Assembly (NCBI RefSeq): GCF_949987515.2
Contig: NW_027192651.1
Coordinates: 62,001 to 126,000, forward strand
Direction: 5' to 3'
DNA: 64,000 nt
Source: Delphinus delphis
Lineage: Eukaryota; Chordata; Mammalia; Artiodactyla; Delphinidae
Positions 63,041 through 64,000 of this stretch are shown here, piece after piece; position 1 is the stretch's first letter, and the number at the start of each line of letters is the position of its first letter. The notes under the pieces were generated by a model. It saw only the letters and a list, made by a program, of their open reading frames with translations. It did not search any database and was not told where the DNA came from. The position numbers were made by a program, and so were the translations under genes.

Positions 63041-64000
63041 TTGGCCAAAAAGGGCGTATGCGTTTTTTCCTGAATATATTCAGGAAAAAACGCATACGCC
63101 CTTTTTGGCCAACCAAGCAAGCTTGCAAAGGAAATCTGCACTACAATGAAGTCTCACTTCCCCCCGGTCAAAAGGGCCATCTGAAAAAAGTGTAAAATCC
63201 AGAAAGGCAGGACAGGCCATGGAGAACTGGGAGCCTTGTTATGCTGATGGGCGGGATGTAAATTGCCAACAACCACTCGGGAGAAGTGTATGGTGTTTCC
63301 TGAAACATCTAAAAAACAAAGCAACAGAACCTAGGGCACTTCCACTTATGGTCCTATAGCTTAGTGAAATTAAAATCAAAAAGACACAGCCACCCCAAAG
63401 TTTGGAACGTCTCTGTTTACAAGAACCTCGTTTACAGTACAAGTTCAACATCGCAGAAAGTGAAAAATGGATAAAGAACTTGTGGTACTTACGTACAATG
63501 CAGTATCACTCAGCAATGAAATCTATGTCATCAGGCCCGTAGAAGCATAATGAGTGGATTCAGGTACGATGATTCTAACTGAAATAAGTCACACAGAAAA
63601 AGAAACATCATAAGATATCAGAAATACACGGAATGTAAACTTGGCTACACAGGAACTGCATTCCAAAACAGAACAGGGTCTCAAATTTAGAAAACCAACT
63701 TATGCTTGCTTAAGGGTAAAGGTGAGTTGGGGTGCTGCATAAAACCAGAGATTGAAATGAGCACAGATAAAGTTCCTTAAGCCAAATATGGAATAGACAA
63801 GAGCTACTCCTTGCTCAACGAAATGGACTCAAAACCCCATATTAAACGCCTAAGAATGTACCTGACTAGTAAGTATCTTAAAACCTATGGATTGCTATGT
63901 CTCCAAAAGAGAATCAAGCGTGTGTACAGGGGCATAAACGCAGCAGTGATAGGATTGGAGAGGTTCGGTGAGCAAATGAAGACCCTTTGAAGTCATATTG
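63041..64000 (+). repeat. Satellite unit 40 (partial, 3' cut by window edge)
   Basis: First 960 bases of a unit; perfect palindrome at 63041-63112. Matches unit 38 to about 63480, then switches to the Y haplotype of type F (CAGTATCACTC, CGTAGAAGCATAATG, CAGAAATACAC, CTCAAAACCCC). Confidence 0.9.

Larger units (their letters stand above)
1..64000 (+). repeat. Tandem satellite array, ~1.58-kb unit (probable delphinoid common cetacean satellite)
   Basis: The same ~1580-base sequence follows itself head-to-tail from end to end. The palindrome that marks each unit begins at 1449, 3029, 4609, 6188, 7768 and so on to 63041: 40 occurrences, with spacing always 1577-1580. All units share one orientation and there is no spacer between them. 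Copies differ by scattered substitutions and 1-2 base indels. The unit length fits the common cetacean satellite of delphinoids (about 1.58 kb, against about 1.75 kb in other cetaceans), an abundant heterochromatic repeat; that assignment is from knowledge of the family. A different mammalian satellite of similar length cannot be excluded without a search. Confidence 0.9.

Noticed and set aside
1..64000. CENP-B box (TTCG....A..CGGG) as evidence for centromere function
   Set aside because: I looked at TTCG and CGGG sites in the unit on both strands and found no full match; candidates such as TTCGGTGAGC and TTCGTACCCTGG fail at required positions.
1..64000. CRISPR array, integron or bacterial mobile element
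   Set aside because: The repeat unit is 1.58 kb with no spacers, and its content is mammalian LINE-1 and mariner-like sequence.

Overview
The whole 64 kb window is one uninterrupted head-to-tail satellite DNA array, with no unique sequence at either end. There are 39 complete units of 1577-1580 bp and a partial unit at each edge, all on the same strand. I see no functional protein-coding, rRNA or tRNA gene. The open reading frames recur once per unit and are by-products of a homogenised repeat.

The organism is most likely a delphinoid cetacean (dolphin, porpoise, beluga or narwhal group). A tandem repeat of about 1.58 kb fits what is known of the 'common cetacean' satellite, which is about 1.58 kb in delphinoids (1,579 bp was reported for killer whale) and about 1.75 kb in other cetaceans. 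The unit also carries a fossil LINE-1 3' region of cetartiodactyl style and a mariner-type palindromic mini-element. This identification rests on repeat length and remembered families, not on a database search.

Unit anatomy, taking the palindrome as base 1: (i) about bases 1-72, a perfect 72-bp palindrome (two 36-bp arms, no spacer) resembling a mariner MITE; (ii) about bases 80-880, decayed LINE-1 sequence, sense on the + strand, running from the late part of the element through its 3' UTR; (iii) about bases 880-1480, roughly 600 bp I cannot assign; (iv) about the last 100 bases, LINE-1-like sequence that reads into the palindrome. Parts iv + i + ii therefore look like one LINE-1 3' fragment interrupted by a mariner MITE, which was later amplified as a satellite.

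Above the unit level the array is a patchwork of local higher-order repeats: a dimer pair (about 1.4-7.8 kb), an A-B-C-B-C-D-A-B-C-D domain (7.8-23.6 kb), solitary variants (23.6-28.3 kb), a nearly identical duplicated dimer (28.3-34.6 kb), an E-F-E-F-G-E-F-G domain (34.6-47.3 kb) and a mixed domain of monomer and dimer duplications (48.8-63 kb). Several units are mosaics of two haplotypes, and one shows a short patch that looks like gene conversion. Copies were compared by eye; no alignment or percent identity was computed.
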